Assembly (NCBI GenBank): GCA_016844515.1
Contig: JAERMP010000015.1
Coordinates: 1-23,371 of the forward strand
DNA length: 23,371 nt
Direction: 5' to 3'
Source: Thermoleophilia bacterium
GTDB taxonomy: Bacteria > Actinomycetota > Thermoleophilia > Gaiellales > Gaiellaceae
Shown: positions 1-8,514 of the stretch, piece after piece
Numbering within the stretch: position 1 is the first letter of the stretch
How the letters are laid out: each line of letters opens with the position of its first letter
The notes under the pieces: model-generated
The model's database searches: none
Seen by the model: the letters and a program-made list of their open reading frames with translations, nothing else
What the model was told of the DNA's origin: nothing
Translations under genes and position numbers: made by a program

Positions 1-116
1 ACCTGCCGATGGCCGCTGAGGCTCTCGTCGCGAGATCGCAGGCGGAGATCGGACAGTCGAACGACCGGGGTCGAGCGCTGTGCTCCGCATTCCTACGCGA
101 GGCGGCGGCAGGCTAG
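1..116 (+). CDS. C-terminal end of an unidentified protein (partial)
   Basis: Reading from base 3, the frame stays open for 37 codons (starting LPMAAEALVARSQ, ending FLREAAAG) and stops at TAG 114-116. The composition (Ala, Arg, Glu rich, helical) looks like the end of an actinobacterial protein, but there is too little to name a family. Its stop codon is the first three bases of hairpin element copy 1, and it converges on the rhodanese gene, which stops at the other edge of the same element. It could be a chance open frame in GC-rich DNA. Confidence 0.4.
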   Translation, partial: LPMAAEALVARSQAEIGQSNDRGRALCSAFLREAAAG

Positions 117-281
117 TGGACGTGTCCGTAAGTTCGGTCGTGACTGGCGGTTCGCAGACCGAGCAGCTCTAGGACGCAGGGAGCCCCGATACCAGAAGGT
201 ATCGGGGCGACTGAGGACGACGGGATGCGACGCGTCTGCGGGCCGCCAGGCACACCCCCGTACTTGCAGACGCGTCCACTA
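114..281 (+). repeat. Dispersed hairpin element, copy 1 (candidate structured RNA)
   Basis: The two ends pair: 114-132 with 263-281 gives 18 of 19 pairs, two of them T-G. A second stem pairs 144-159 (CTGGCGGTTCGCAGAC) with 234-249 in 16 consecutive pairs, two of them T-G. The tip is a 10-bp stem, 184-193 with 198-207, closed by loop AGAA. The strands flanking the tip are AGGACGCAGGGAG (171-183) and CGACTGAGGACG (208-219), identical in copies 2 and 3. CCGAGCAG (159-166) and GACGACGG plus ATGCGA on the 3' side are shared with copy 3. Four T-G pairs against one C-A mismatch favour the plus strand as the folding strand. TAG codons of both flanking genes lie in its ends. Confidence 0.8.
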
Positions 282-629
282 ATCGGAAACCGAGCGCGAC
301 CACTCGTGCCACGAGCCCGCGTAGTTCCGCGCTTCGTACCCGGCGCCACGGAGAACCTGCGTCGCAAAATCTGAGCGACTCCCGGAGTGGCAGTAGGCGA
401 TGACCTCGACGCCCTCCGCAAGCCCGACGAGCGCACGCACGTCGTTCGCGCTCCGGCACTCGAGCAGCCGGTCGAGTGGGAGATTCACGGCGCCCTGGAT
501 GTGACCCTGCCGCGGGTCGCAGTGAGCGCCGGCCGAACCATCGAACTCCGGCCGCGTCCGTACGTCGAGGAGCACGAAGTCGTCGTCGCCGAGGCGCCGA
601 CGAAGCTCCTCCAGCGTCACGTCTGCCAT
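279..629 (-). CDS. Single-domain rhodanese-like protein
   Basis: At 116 residues this is one rhodanese fold, the usual size of a single-domain sulfurtransferase. The active-site loop is YCHSGSRS with the sulfur-accepting Cys80, and LLDVRTRPEF near residues 20-29 is the CH2A-like N-terminal motif. Family members carry persulfide sulfur or act in sulfur trafficking and detoxification in the cytoplasm; the substrate here is unknown. The ATG at 629 overlaps the end of the alpha/beta hydrolase gene by 13 bases, so it is probably the last gene of the long minus-strand operon. Its TAG stop (279-281) is the last three bases of hairpin element copy 1. Confidence 0.9.
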   Translation of the reverse strand: MADVTLEELRRRLGDDDFVLLDVRTRPEFDGSAGAHCDPRQGHIQGAVNLPLDRLLECRSANDVRALVGLAEGVEVIAYCHSGSRSDFATQVLRGAGYEARNYAGSWHEWSRSVSD

Positions 630-1246
630 TGGCTCAGGAACTCGAGGAGAACGGCGTTGAACCGCTCGGGCTGCTCGACACTGATGAAGTGGCCTGCTCC
701 TGGGAAGACCTCGACCGTCGCGCGAAGAGCGCCTGCTGCGAGCTCACGCGACTCGTCGACCGAGACGATGTCGTCGCGGTCTCCGATGCAGACGAGCAGC
801 GGGCCGCCGAAGGACGCTGCGATCCCGGTGAGGTCCATCCGATCGCGCATCGCTTCTTGAGCGACTGCGAGATCCTCGGCGGTGTCGTCGGTGTCCAGCT
901 CGGGAGGCACGCCCCGCGCTCGAAGCGCGGCGATCTCGTCGTCACGCTGGCGGCGGCGATCGAAGGTGTCCGCCCCGGCCCGCGACGCAACCAGAGCCAT
1001 GCCGACGATGCGCTCGGGCGAGCGGCGCGCGAGCGCGAGCGCGCAGTAGCCGCCCATCGACGCGCCGACCGCAACGAACTGCCCGTCGTAGTCGCGGAGG
1101 AGGTGCGCCGCCCACCCGTCGATCGAAGGCCCGCGCCCATAGAGATGCGGCACGATCGGTTCGAAGCCGTTCTTTCGCAACGCGGTGACCTGCGGCACCC
1201 ACATCCGCTCCGAGAGCGGCCACCCGTGGAGCAGGATCACCTTCAT
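617..1246 (-). CDS. Alpha/beta-fold hydrolase
   Basis: A 209-residue protein with the features of the alpha/beta hydrolase family. HGWPLSERMW near residues 7-16 is the oxyanion region, GASMGG at 61-66 is the nucleophile elbow (Ser63), GDRDD near 155-165 carries the acid Asp, and PGAGHF holds the catalytic His. There is no signal peptide, so it is cytoplasmic. It resembles small carboxylesterases and BioH-like enzymes, but the substrate cannot be told. The ATG overlaps the GNAT gene stop (ATGA), indicating translational coupling, and the stop overlaps the rhodanese start. Confidence 0.88.
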   Translation of the reverse strand: MKVILLHGWPLSERMWVPQVTALRKNGFEPIVPHLYGRGPSIDGWAAHLLRDYDGQFVAVGASMGGYCALALARRSPERIVGMALVASRAGADTFDRRRQRDDEIAALRARGVPPELDTDDTAEDLAVAQEAMRDRMDLTGIAASFGGPLLVCIGDRDDIVSVDESRELAAGALRATVEVFPGAGHFISVEQPERFNAVLLEFLSQWQT

Positions 1247-2265
1247 GCTCGCTCGACCCGAACGACGCCGGCGAGCTCGGGGGCGTCCGCCCAGCCGTGA
1301 CCCGCACCCTCGATCCCCATTGCGCCGGCCAGATCCGCGAGGAGGTCACGTGCGAGAGGCAGGTCGGCCGGCGCGGGCGCCGTGCGCGCGATGCGACGCA
1401 CAGCCTCGGGCTCCGCCCCGGTAAGACGGGACACGACCGTCGGGTTCGCCGCGAGCCCGACGACGTCTCCCGGTGGCAGAGGGCCGTAGAACTCTGGGAC
1501 AGAGAGGTACTCGTCCACGATTCGCCCGCGCTCGAACAGGATCATTCGCACGAGCTCATCCCGTTCAACGCCGAGGAGGACGGTTACGGCACCAATCCGA
1601 TCCGAGAGCTCACGGGCAAACCGGCGCAGCATCTCGGGATTGCGGTCGCAGACGTCGTCGTAGACCGCCGTCCAGCCATTTCGGGGAGGGACGACGAGCG
1701 AGCCGCGAGACCCACCCGGAAGCCTCGGAACGAACCGGCGAACGGCCTGCTCGACCGCGCTCAGGTCGTCCGACTGGAGGTGGATCGAACCGAACGAGGA
1801 CGCCTCCTGCACGCCGAGCCTGGTCTCGAGCGCCGCTACCTCACCGACCATGATCACGACGTCGTCGCGGAAACCCCAGCGGCCATAGAGGGAGCGCGCG
1901 TTCGCATTCGATGCCACGACGTCGAGATCGATCATCTCGATCCCGAGCGCGCCGAACGCGGCGAGCACCTCGCGCATGAGCTCCGTGCCGATGCCCGAGC
2001 GGCGTTCGGCTTGTCTGACGTAGAGATCGGTGAGCGTCCCGAGAGGCGGCGAGCGGCGTCGTGCGAGGGCAAAGCCGATCGGAGCACCGTCGTCGTCTTC
2101 GGCGACGAACGCGATCTCGGAGGCGAGGATCTCGGCCACTTCGGCGAGCTCCTTCTCCTGGTCCGCGGGTCCCTCGTGTATCGGGGGAGGGATCTCGTGG
2201 TCGAGCTCTCGCCAGAGCGCGGCGATCGCCTCGAAGTCGGCCGGGCCTGCGCGCCGGACTGTCAC
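1243..2265 (-). CDS. GNAT acetyltransferase with an unassigned C-terminal domain
   Basis: Residues 1-150 are a GNAT N-acetyltransferase domain: an N-terminal RRAGPADFEAIAALW start and the acetyl-CoA loop RRSGIGTELM, followed by NANARSLYGRWGF, typical of motif B. Residues 155-340 form a second region I do not recognise; it contains a GERGRIVDEYLS-like strand segment (actual text FERGRIVDEYLS) and FYGPLPPGD. It may bind the substrate or be an independent module. The GTG start at 2265 overlaps the glycosylase stop (GTGA), and the TGA overlaps the hydrolase ATG, so it sits inside a coupled four-gene run. The acceptor molecule is unknown. Confidence 0.85.
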   Translation of the reverse strand: MTVRRAGPADFEAIAALWRELDHEIPPPIHEGPADQEKELAEVAEILASEIAFVAEDDDGAPIGFALARRRSPPLGTLTDLYVRQAERRSGIGTELMREVLAAFGALGIEMIDLDVVASNANARSLYGRWGFRDDVVIMVGEVAALETRLGVQEASSFGSIHLQSDDLSAVEQAVRRFVPRLPGGSRGSLVVPPRNGWTAVYDDVCDRNPEMLRRFARELSDRIGAVTVLLGVERDELVRMILFERGRIVDEYLSVPEFYGPLPPGDVVGLAANPTVVSRLTGAEPEAVRRIARTAPAPADLPLARDLLADLAGAMGIEGAGHGWADAPELAGVVRVERA

Positions 2266-3086
2266 CCTGCCATCCTCGCGCCGGCGAGCAGAAACTGAGC
2301 CGACAGGTTCTCGAAGGGCGCGAAGCGCTCGCCCATGTGGCGGACCTCCTCGATCGACAACGGACGCCCTGCAGCGTAGAAGGTGGAGACGGCCTTTCGC
2401 ACGCCGAGGTCGCCGGCAGGCCAGGCGCGCGGCCGCGCGAGGTGACGTGCGAGGAACCAGTCGGCCGTCCAGCGCCCGAGCCCACGGATGGCCGTCAACG
2501 CCTGGATCACCTCGTCGTCCGAACGGGTCGACAGCGCCGCGAGATCGATGTCCGAGTGTGCGAGCTCGAGCACGTACTCGGCCTTGGCCCGCGAGAAGCC
2601 GAGTACCGTGAAGTGCCGCGGGCGAGCTTCACGCATGCGCTCGCGCGTCGGAAACGCCCACGCCTGCTCGTGACGTACGCCGAACCGCTCGACGAAGTTG
2701 GCGCGAATCGCAGCAGCGGCGTGAAGCGAGATCTGCTGGGTGGTGATGGCGATCACGAGCGCCTCGAACGGATCGGGGCTCAGTGTCGGACGGAAGCCGG
2801 GAAAGGCGTCGACGATTCTGCCGAGCTCGGCATCGCGTGCAGCCCAAGTGCGAAACGCGCCGAGATCGAAAGGGAGCCCGAGGAGGTGGCCGATCTCCGC
2901 CGCTGCCTCGGGACTTCCGGGCTCGATCGAAACGCCGTCCGGGGCGGCCGTGATTCGCACTTCCTGCCCGGCCACCACGCGATGAAGGCCTCCTTCGTGC
3001 CAGACGGTGGCCCGATCGGAGCCGAAGAGACGAAACCGTGCCGTCGAGAGCTCGAAGTCGTACGAGTCGGGAATCCGGAGGACCAC
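2262..3086 (-). CDS. AlkA-type DNA-3-methyladenine glycosylase
   Basis: This is a base-excision glycosylase of the HhH-GPD superfamily, which removes alkylated purines. The helix-hairpin-helix is LTAIRGLGRWTADWFLARHL, followed by WPAGDLGVRKA, whose Asp is the expected catalytic residue. The N-terminal region (YDFELSTARFRLFG) matches the AlkA N-terminal beta domain. The frame is open back to a TTG at 3140, but that would overlap the GH15 gene by 41 bases. I chose GTG 3086, which begins just before the conserved LRIPDSYDFELST and lies 13 bases past the GH15 stop. The start remains uncertain. It overlaps the GNAT gene by 4 bases. Its job in a sugar operon is not obvious. Confidence 0.87.
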   Translation of the reverse strand: MVLRIPDSYDFELSTARFRLFGSDRATVWHEGGLHRVVAGQEVRITAAPDGVSIEPGSPEAAAEIGHLLGLPFDLGAFRTWAARDAELGRIVDAFPGFRPTLSPDPFEALVIAITTQQISLHAAAAIRANFVERFGVRHEQAWAFPTRERMREARPRHFTVLGFSRAKAEYVLELAHSDIDLAALSTRSDDEVIQALTAIRGLGRWTADWFLARHLARPRAWPAGDLGVRKAVSTFYAAGRPLSIEEVRHMGERFAPFENLSAQFLLAGARMAG

Positions 3087-3099
3087 GGCCTCCCGAAGG

Positions 3100-5040
3100 C
3101 TAGTCGCGACCTCCCTGGGCCCCGTCACGGACCAGCGCAAGCTCCGGCCGGGCAGCGAGCAAGAGCATCGCGTGACTCCAGCCGAGGGGGACGACCCAAG
3201 CTGGCTTCCCGTCTGGCGTCACCTGCTCGGGCAGGAGCCCGAGCTCCGTCTCCCGGGCGAGCGCGTAATCGAGTGCCCGCCGCAGCCCGGCCTCGTCGCC
3301 GAGCTGGCGCTTGGCGAGGCCGAGCCAGAGCGTCGAGATCAGCCACGGATTACCGCCGGCGTAGTCGTCCTTCTCGTGCCGGAGGACACCTCCGTCGGGT
3401 AGTCCGAGCTCACGCTCGACGGCCTCGATCGTTGCCCGCATGCGCGGTGAGCCGGGATCGACCGCGCGGAACGGCCACGCGAGTCCGAGCAGCGAGCTGT
3501 CGACCCGGGCGTCCTCGGGGTCGGCGCTCCGCACCGTACGCGTCGGGTAGCGCAGTCGACGGTCGAAGATCGCAGGCGGCGGTTCGCCGAGCTCGTCCGA
3601 CCGGGCAGCCCAGCGCGTGCGGAGATAGCGACCGTGTCGCTCGCTCCAGAGGTGCGTTTCGATCGCCGCCTGGATTCCAGAGGCCGTTTCGAGGTAGCCA
3701 GGAGCGAGCGCCGGCTCGTGTCGTGCCGCCATCGCAGCGCATGCGGCGAGCCCGCCGTACGTCGCAGCCGCGCTGTAGGAGTGCTGCCCATCCGACTGCT
3801 CCCAGAGATCGACACTCGGCAGAGGCAACCCCGTCTCCGGATCGATGAACGCGCACAGGAAGTCCCCGGCGGCACGAGCGGAGGGCCACAGCTCCCGGTC
3901 GAGCGCCGCATCGCCGAGGGCGCGCCACGCAGCTTCGTAGGCGAACACGACGACGCCGGTCTCGTCGACCTGGTGCAGCCCCCAGCTCGGCGCAAGCGAG
4001 CCGTCGGTCCAATAGCGCTGGAGCCAGAGGCCCTCGGGTGCTTGCTCGCGGGCAAGCCAGCGGAGAGCCGGACGAACGAGGTCTCCTCGACCCGCCGCGA
4101 GGAAGCTGAGGACGACGTATGCGAGATCGCGCGGCCAGACGAAGCCGTAGCCGCCGGACTGCTCGAAGTCGGGATCGAACTCGGGAGCGGCGATCGTCGC
4201 TCCTGTCTGACGGTCGGTCAGCTGCTCGAGGACGAGCAGAGACCGGGCGTAGAGATCCGGGAGCCCAGGCACGTCCCCGGCGGCGCGCTCCGCGAGCGCA
4301 ATGGCTTCGCGGTCGTAGCTCTTACGCTCTTCAGCGAGGAGGTCGAAGCCCACAGCGGCGGGCCTCGCGAGCCGTGCGATCGCCTCGTCCGGGGTGGCGC
4401 CGAACGCGGCCAGGACGAGGGCGCCGTTCTCCCGGTCGACGGCACCCGAAACACATCCTTCGACCGGCGCTCGGTGCACGACGATGTCGTCGGCCGCCGC
4501 GGCGCCGTTCGCCTCGCGGAGGGACGCTGCCACATCCGAGCCGACGAGGGTCAGTGCCAGCGCAACGCCGCGCACATAGAAGACGAGCGCGCCCGTCGCC
4601 GGATCGACGTACGCGGCGACGCTGCGGGGGTCGCCGTCGAGGCTTGGCCTACTCTGGACGACCAGTCGCCCCGGGACCGAGGACTGCACGCCGCGCGCGA
4701 GCACGGGCTCACCGGGCGTCACGAGATCGGTTATCTCGACGCTCGCGTCGCCGGCTGCGGCGGTCGTGCACAGCACGGAAGATCCGTTCGCATAGTCCTG
4801 GTTCCAGCTGAACGGCTCCTCGTCGAGCCAGCGCAGCTCGCCGTCGACCTCGAGCCCGAGGCGCAGCTCCCCTAGGTGCTGACCGTGATCGACGTTCGGC
4901 CAAAACATGCGCTCGATCTCGCCGCGAGCACTCACGGTGACGAGCAGTGAGCCATTGCCGAGGACGGCCGCCGGCCGGAACGCGTACCGCCGACCGGTGT
5001 GGTCGAGTGCAGCGCCTAGCTCGTCCTGCATCGCGGTCAC
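3100..5040 (-). CDS. Glycoside hydrolase family 15 (glucoamylase/trehalase-like)
   Basis: A 646-residue enzyme with the two-part layout of bacterial GH15: an N-terminal beta-sandwich (residues about 15-235, with GNGSLLVTVSARGEIERMFWP) and an (alpha/alpha)6 barrel. WPRD at 302-305 and QVDETG with Glu360, the expected general acid, lie in the barrel, and LPEQ with Glu605 matches the general base, followed by PLGWSHA. There is no signal peptide, so it probably works in the cytoplasm on imported maltodextrin; some GH15 proteins of this layout hydrolyse trehalose instead. The GTG start overlaps the amylase stop by 4 bases (GTGA). It is the third hydrolase of the mal operon. Confidence 0.92.
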   Translation of the reverse strand: MTAMQDELGAALDHTGRRYAFRPAAVLGNGSLLVTVSARGEIERMFWPNVDHGQHLGELRLGLEVDGELRWLDEEPFSWNQDYANGSSVLCTTAAAGDASVEITDLVTPGEPVLARGVQSSVPGRLVVQSRPSLDGDPRSVAAYVDPATGALVFYVRGVALALTLVGSDVAASLREANGAAAADDIVVHRAPVEGCVSGAVDRENGALVLAAFGATPDEAIARLARPAAVGFDLLAEERKSYDREAIALAERAAGDVPGLPDLYARSLLVLEQLTDRQTGATIAAPEFDPDFEQSGGYGFVWPRDLAYVVLSFLAAGRGDLVRPALRWLAREQAPEGLWLQRYWTDGSLAPSWGLHQVDETGVVVFAYEAAWRALGDAALDRELWPSARAAGDFLCAFIDPETGLPLPSVDLWEQSDGQHSYSAAATYGGLAACAAMAARHEPALAPGYLETASGIQAAIETHLWSERHGRYLRTRWAARSDELGEPPPAIFDRRLRYPTRTVRSADPEDARVDSSLLGLAWPFRAVDPGSPRMRATIEAVERELGLPDGGVLRHEKDDYAGGNPWLISTLWLGLAKRQLGDEAGLRRALDYALARETELGLLPEQVTPDGKPAWVVPLGWSHAMLLLAARPELALVRDGAQGGRD

Positions 5041-7184
5041 CGGCGCGGCTGGATCGAGAGGACCGGCGACGTCGAGATCGAGCCGTCGCTCGCACGAACC
5101 GCGGCCACGATCGACACGCGCTCTCCGCGCTTGTAGTCACGCGGGTCGAGATACACGCCGTACGGAGTGCCGTCATCGGCCCCGAGCAGCTGCCACTTCG
5201 CTGCTTTCGCACGCCGAACCGCGAACGTCACGCTGAGCGGGTCCACCGTCGATGGGGTTACTGTCAGGCGCACGAGGTTCGTGAAGCGGTCCGGCGTCGC
5301 CCGCAAGGTCACGCGGGCCGCGCCGCGAGACGGAAGTGCGGAATCCGCTCGGTAGAGCAGAGCCGAGAGCGCGGGAAGCCGAAGCGTCACACGACCGTTC
5401 ACCGCGGTCGCGGCAGCCCCACCCGGCCCGAAGAGGGTTGTCCAGGACGAAGAGGGTGTCGCCGTCTGCACCGTGACGGTGGCTGGCTCCTCCGCCGCGT
5501 TGAAGGCTGCGAGATACTCGTGCCGAGCCTCTGGGTCGATCCGGCTGACGACAAGCGATCCTTGCTGTGCGAGGCGGACGAACGAGGCGCCTATCGAGAG
5601 CGCGGGATGGTCGTCGCGAAGCGCTCCGAGAGCGCGGAGATGCGCGGCGACCGGATGATCGGCGAGATCGAACGACGAGCCGGTCCCGATTGGCGACGAG
5701 CCGATGCGAGTCTCGGCCTGCCACTCCGCGACCTTGGTCGGGAAGAGATCCTGACGGGCGGCCTTGTCGCCACCGCGGCCGATGATCCCGAACTCGTCTC
5801 CGTAGTACACGACCGGTGCGCCTCGCAGGAGATAGAGAAGGCTGTGGCCGAGGAGGTCGCGGTTCAGGAGCTCGGCGCCTTCTCCGCCTCCCTGCTCCTT
5901 GATTCTTAGCGCCGCTCGCCCGACGTCGTGGTTGCCGAGGAACGTCGCAGGCGTGGGTGCGACCCCATTCGCCCCGCGGAAGTAGTCGTCGTCGCCGATG
6001 CGTGAGGAGATGCCCTTGGCACCCGCAGAGCCCCCCGCGAAGCGCATGAGGGCGTCCTGGAGTGGAAAGTCGATCACGTTGGGAACGGCGCGCTCACGGA
6101 CGAACGAGGCGAGCTCGGCCGCGTCTGTCTCGAAGATCTCCCCGAAGATCTCGAAGTCCGCAACACCGGCGGCCCGCGCCGCGGCCTGAATCTTCGGCAC
6201 CCACGAGCGGAAGAACGCCCGGTCCACGTGCTTGGCAGTGTCGACGCGGAACCCGTCGATCTTGTACCGCCGGATCCAGTCTCCGTACACCTCCGCCAGG
6301 CCGGATACGACGAACGGCTGCTCGGTGAAGATGTCGTCGAGGCCGAAGAAGTCACCCTGCTCGAAGCAAACGGGCGAGCAGCTCGAGAATTCGATGTCGC
6401 CCCGATTGTGGTAGCGCGTCACGTCGTTGAGCCACGCGGGGCGCTTGAGCGCTCGATTCTGGGGAAGAACGATCGGCTGCCGCGGCTGGTAGCGATCCGA
6501 GAGGCACGGGAATCGCTTCCCACCGGCGTACCGTTGTGCAGAGAACGGCTTCCCTCTGCAATCCCGATACGGCATCTCGTCTGGCCCGCGGAAGCTCGTG
6601 CCTCCGCTCAAGAGGACCACGTCGGCCGTGTGGTTGACGACGATGTCAACGTAGACCTTCAGGCCGAGGCCGTGCGCGCAGTCGGCGAATGCGGCAAAGT
6701 CAGCGTCCGTGCCGAGGTGAGGGTCGACCTTCGTGAAGTCGAGGCCCCAGTAACCGTGGTACGCGGCGCTGTCCCCCTGCACCCATTGCTGGACGACGAC
6801 GGGCGCGATCCAGATCGCGGTGAAGCCGAGGTCTTTGATGCGCGCAAGGCCCGTGCGGGTGTCGGTGCATGCCCCGGTGAGCCCCTTCAGGTCGCCGCCG
6901 TGGTACCACCCGATGTCCGCAGGGTCGTAGCCAGAGAGGGAACGACCACCCATGACGCCGCCGCGATCGTTCGTCGGATCGCCGTTCGCATAGCGGTCGG
7001 GCATGACGAAGTAGATCCGCTGCGAGGCGAAGGCCGAGTATGTCGGCGGCTTCGCCAACGTCCGGAGCTCTGCCTCGGTCGGCGGTCGAACCGCATCGGA
7101 CGTCGCGGTCGCGGCTCCGCCTCCGACTCCCAGCGCGAGCACAGTACCCACGACCGTTAGCAAACCTCTAGCGAAGCGCGGCAC
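5037..7184 (-). CDS. Secreted GH13 alpha-amylase
   Basis: A 715-residue protein starting with a signal peptide ([18 protein letters not shown], cleavage probably after ATA near residue 27). The GH13 barrel shows DIVVNH at 180-185, GFRVDTAKH with nucleophile Asp315, FGEIF with acid/base Glu349, and LGNHD with Asp420. Several cysteines (C106, C169, C209, C227, C269, C273) suggest disulfides outside the cell. A C-terminal beta domain (about 615-715) follows. It should cut starch or glycogen outside the cell to give maltodextrins for the neighbouring importer. The GTG start overlaps the malK end by 17 bases, and its TGA overlaps the GH15 start. Confidence 0.92.
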   Translation of the reverse strand: MPRFARGLLTVVGTVLALGVGGGAATATSDAVRPPTEAELRTLAKPPTYSAFASQRIYFVMPDRYANGDPTNDRGGVMGGRSLSGYDPADIGWYHGGDLKGLTGACTDTRTGLARIKDLGFTAIWIAPVVVQQWVQGDSAAYHGYWGLDFTKVDPHLGTDADFAAFADCAHGLGLKVYVDIVVNHTADVVLLSGGTSFRGPDEMPYRDCRGKPFSAQRYAGGKRFPCLSDRYQPRQPIVLPQNRALKRPAWLNDVTRYHNRGDIEFSSCSPVCFEQGDFFGLDDIFTEQPFVVSGLAEVYGDWIRRYKIDGFRVDTAKHVDRAFFRSWVPKIQAAARAAGVADFEIFGEIFETDAAELASFVRERAVPNVIDFPLQDALMRFAGGSAGAKGISSRIGDDDYFRGANGVAPTPATFLGNHDVGRAALRIKEQGGGEGAELLNRDLLGHSLLYLLRGAPVVYYGDEFGIIGRGGDKAARQDLFPTKVAEWQAETRIGSSPIGTGSSFDLADHPVAAHLRALGALRDDHPALSIGASFVRLAQQGSLVVSRIDPEARHEYLAAFNAAEEPATVTVQTATPSSSWTTLFGPGGAAATAVNGRVTLRLPALSALLYRADSALPSRGAARVTLRATPDRFTNLVRLTVTPSTVDPLSVTFAVRRAKAAKWQLLGADDGTPYGVYLDPRDYKRGERVSIVAAVRASDGSISTSPVLSIQPRR

Positions 7185-8337
7185 CGGTCTCCTCGTCGAA
7201 GAAGTGCAGGCTGTTGGTGTCGACGGCGACCTGGACCCGGTCAGCGAGGCGCAGGTCGACCCGCGGTGGGAAGTGGGCTACGAGATTGGGACGGGCGATC
7301 CCCTCGTCGGCCTCCTCCACGCCCGAGCCGTGTGTGCCAGGTGTACGGACCGGCTCGGCATCGACGCGGAAGTACGCCATCACGCCGGAGCCGAGCGCCT
7401 CGAGGAGCTCGACGGTGGCGCTGAGGGTCGGCAGGTCCGGCCTCGCCGCAGCGGGATGGAGATCCTCCGCACGCATGCCGACGACCACGTTGCGGCCGGC
7501 CATTCCTTTGACCGCGGCGTAGCGGTGCACGCAGGGCGTACCGACGGGAAGCGAGGTTCCGCTCAGCTCGGCGAAGACGGCGCCTCCCTCGACGCGGATC
7601 GAGCCGCGGAAGAGATTCATCGGCGGCGTGCCAATGAAGCTCGCGACGAAGAGGTTTGCCGGCTCGTCGTACAGGTGCTGCGGCTCGTCGACCTGCTGCA
7701 GCACACCCATGCTCATGACGGCGACGCGATCGCCCATCGTCATCGCCTCGACCTGATCGTGGGTAACGTAGATCGTCGTGGTCCCGAGGTCGTGCTGGAG
7801 CTTCGCGATCTCGGCGCGCATCTGGACGCGCAGCTTCGCGTCGAGGTTCGAGAGTGGCTCGTCCATGAGGAAGACCTGCGGCTCGCGCACGATGGCGCGG
7901 CCCATGGCGACGCGCTGGCGTTGGCCGCCGGAGAGCTCCCGCGGCTTGCGCTCGAGGTACGGCGCCAGGTCGAGCAGCTTCGCCGCCCACGCGATCCGCT
8001 CGGCGACGACGTCCTTCGGCATCTTCCGCAGCCGCAGGCCGAAGCCGATGTTGTCGGCGACGCAGAGATGTGGATACAGCGCGTAGTTCTGGAACACCAT
8101 CGCGATATCCCGATCCTTGGGCGACAGATCGTTGACGACGCGCTCGCCGATCGAGATCGTCCCGCCGGTGATCGCCTCGAGCCCCGCGACCATGCGGAGG
8201 GCGGTCGTCTTGCCGCATCCCGACGGGCCCACGAGAACGAGGAACTCGCCGTCCTTCACGTAGAGCGACAGGTCCTGGACGGCGTGGACGTCTCCCTCAT
8301 AGACCTTGTCGACTTCTTTGAGCTGAACGTCAGCCAC
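7168..8337 (-). CDS. malK: Maltose/maltodextrin ABC transporter ATPase (MalK/UgpC type)
   Basis: A 389-residue ATPase that powers the MalFG importer. Walker A is GPSGCGKTT (37-45), the signature [14 protein letters not shown] starts at 135, and Walker [13 protein letters not shown] starts at 155. The switch His is in [14 protein letters not shown], and a C-terminal OB/TOBE region (about 235-375) is typical of this carbohydrate subfamily. The GTG at 8337 has a clear ribosome site AAAGGAG six bases upstream. It lies downstream of the GH13 gene in the operon, separated by hairpin element copy 2, and overlaps the amylase gene. The specificity comes from the neighbours, since ATPases of this type often serve several importers. 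Confidence 0.93.
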   Translation of the reverse strand: MADVQLKEVDKVYEGDVHAVQDLSLYVKDGEFLVLVGPSGCGKTTALRMVAGLEAITGGTISIGERVVNDLSPKDRDIAMVFQNYALYPHLCVADNIGFGLRLRKMPKDVVAERIAWAAKLLDLAPYLERKPRELSGGQRQRVAMGRAIVREPQVFLMDEPLSNLDAKLRVQMRAEIAKLQHDLGTTTIYVTHDQVEAMTMGDRVAVMSMGVLQQVDEPQHLYDEPANLFVASFIGTPPMNLFRGSIRVEGGAVFAELSGTSLPVGTPCVHRYAAVKGMAGRNVVVGMRAEDLHPAAARPDLPTLSATVELLEALGSGVMAYFRVDAEPVRTPGTHGSGVEEADEGIARPNLVAHFPPRVDLRLADRVQVAVDTNSLHFFDEETGAALR

Positions 8338-8343
8338 CCAGGA

Positions 8344-8350
8344 CTCCTTT
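8344..8350 (-). promoter_or_regulatory. malK ribosome binding site beside hairpin element copy 2
   Basis: AAAGGAG on the minus strand, six bases before the GTG start. The five bases CCGAA that lead into it (8349-8353) can pair with TTCGG at 8489-8493 on the far side of the hairpin element, so folding of the element in the mal transcript could change access to this site. Confidence 0.7.
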
Positions 8351-8364
8351 CGGTGTGATCACCC

Positions 8365-8475
8365 GTCGCGAGCCGGATGCTGGGCGTCGCGGGGCAAGGA
8401 CGCAGGGAGCGTCCATATTGAAATATGGGCGCGACTGAGGACGCGGCATCGCGGCGCCCAGCGCCGGATCGCGAC
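8365..8475 (+). repeat. Dispersed hairpin element, copy 2 (candidate structured RNA)
   Basis: The stem pairs 8365-8391 with 8450-8475: about 25 pairs with one G-A mismatch, one bulged A and two T-G pairs. The conserved strands AGGACGCAGGGAG (8397-8409) and CGACTGAGGACG (8432-8443) flank the tip, which is a 10-bp stem (8409-8418 with 8423-8432, one T-G pair) and loop TGAA. It is shorter than copies 1 and 3 and lacks their long outer stem; only TTCGG/CCGAA at 8349-8353 and 8489-8493 may correspond. It fills most of the 177-base gap between the GH13 gene and malK, in the antisense orientation to the operon if the plus strand is the folding strand. Confidence 0.8.
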
Positions 8476-8514
8476 ATGGCTGTTCGCGCCGAATGGAGTC
8501 CATCTCCTCTTTCG

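Noticed and set aside
208..219. CTGAGGA in the conserved strand of the hairpin family resembles the hammerhead ribozyme CUGANGA box.
   Set aside because: No stem II plus GAA(A) box and no cleavage-site strand follow in any copy, so it is not a hammerhead.
113..436. A 107-codon minus-strand open frame across hairpin element copy 1.
   Set aside because: It runs through the element and the rhodanese gene in the wrong frame and has no protein-like composition.
2061..3848. A 595-codon plus-strand open frame.
   Set aside because: It is the shadow of the GNAT, AlkA and GH15 genes on the other strand; it is Arg/Pro/Ser rich with no recognisable domain. Other long plus-strand frames between 400 and 14000 are rejected for the same reason.
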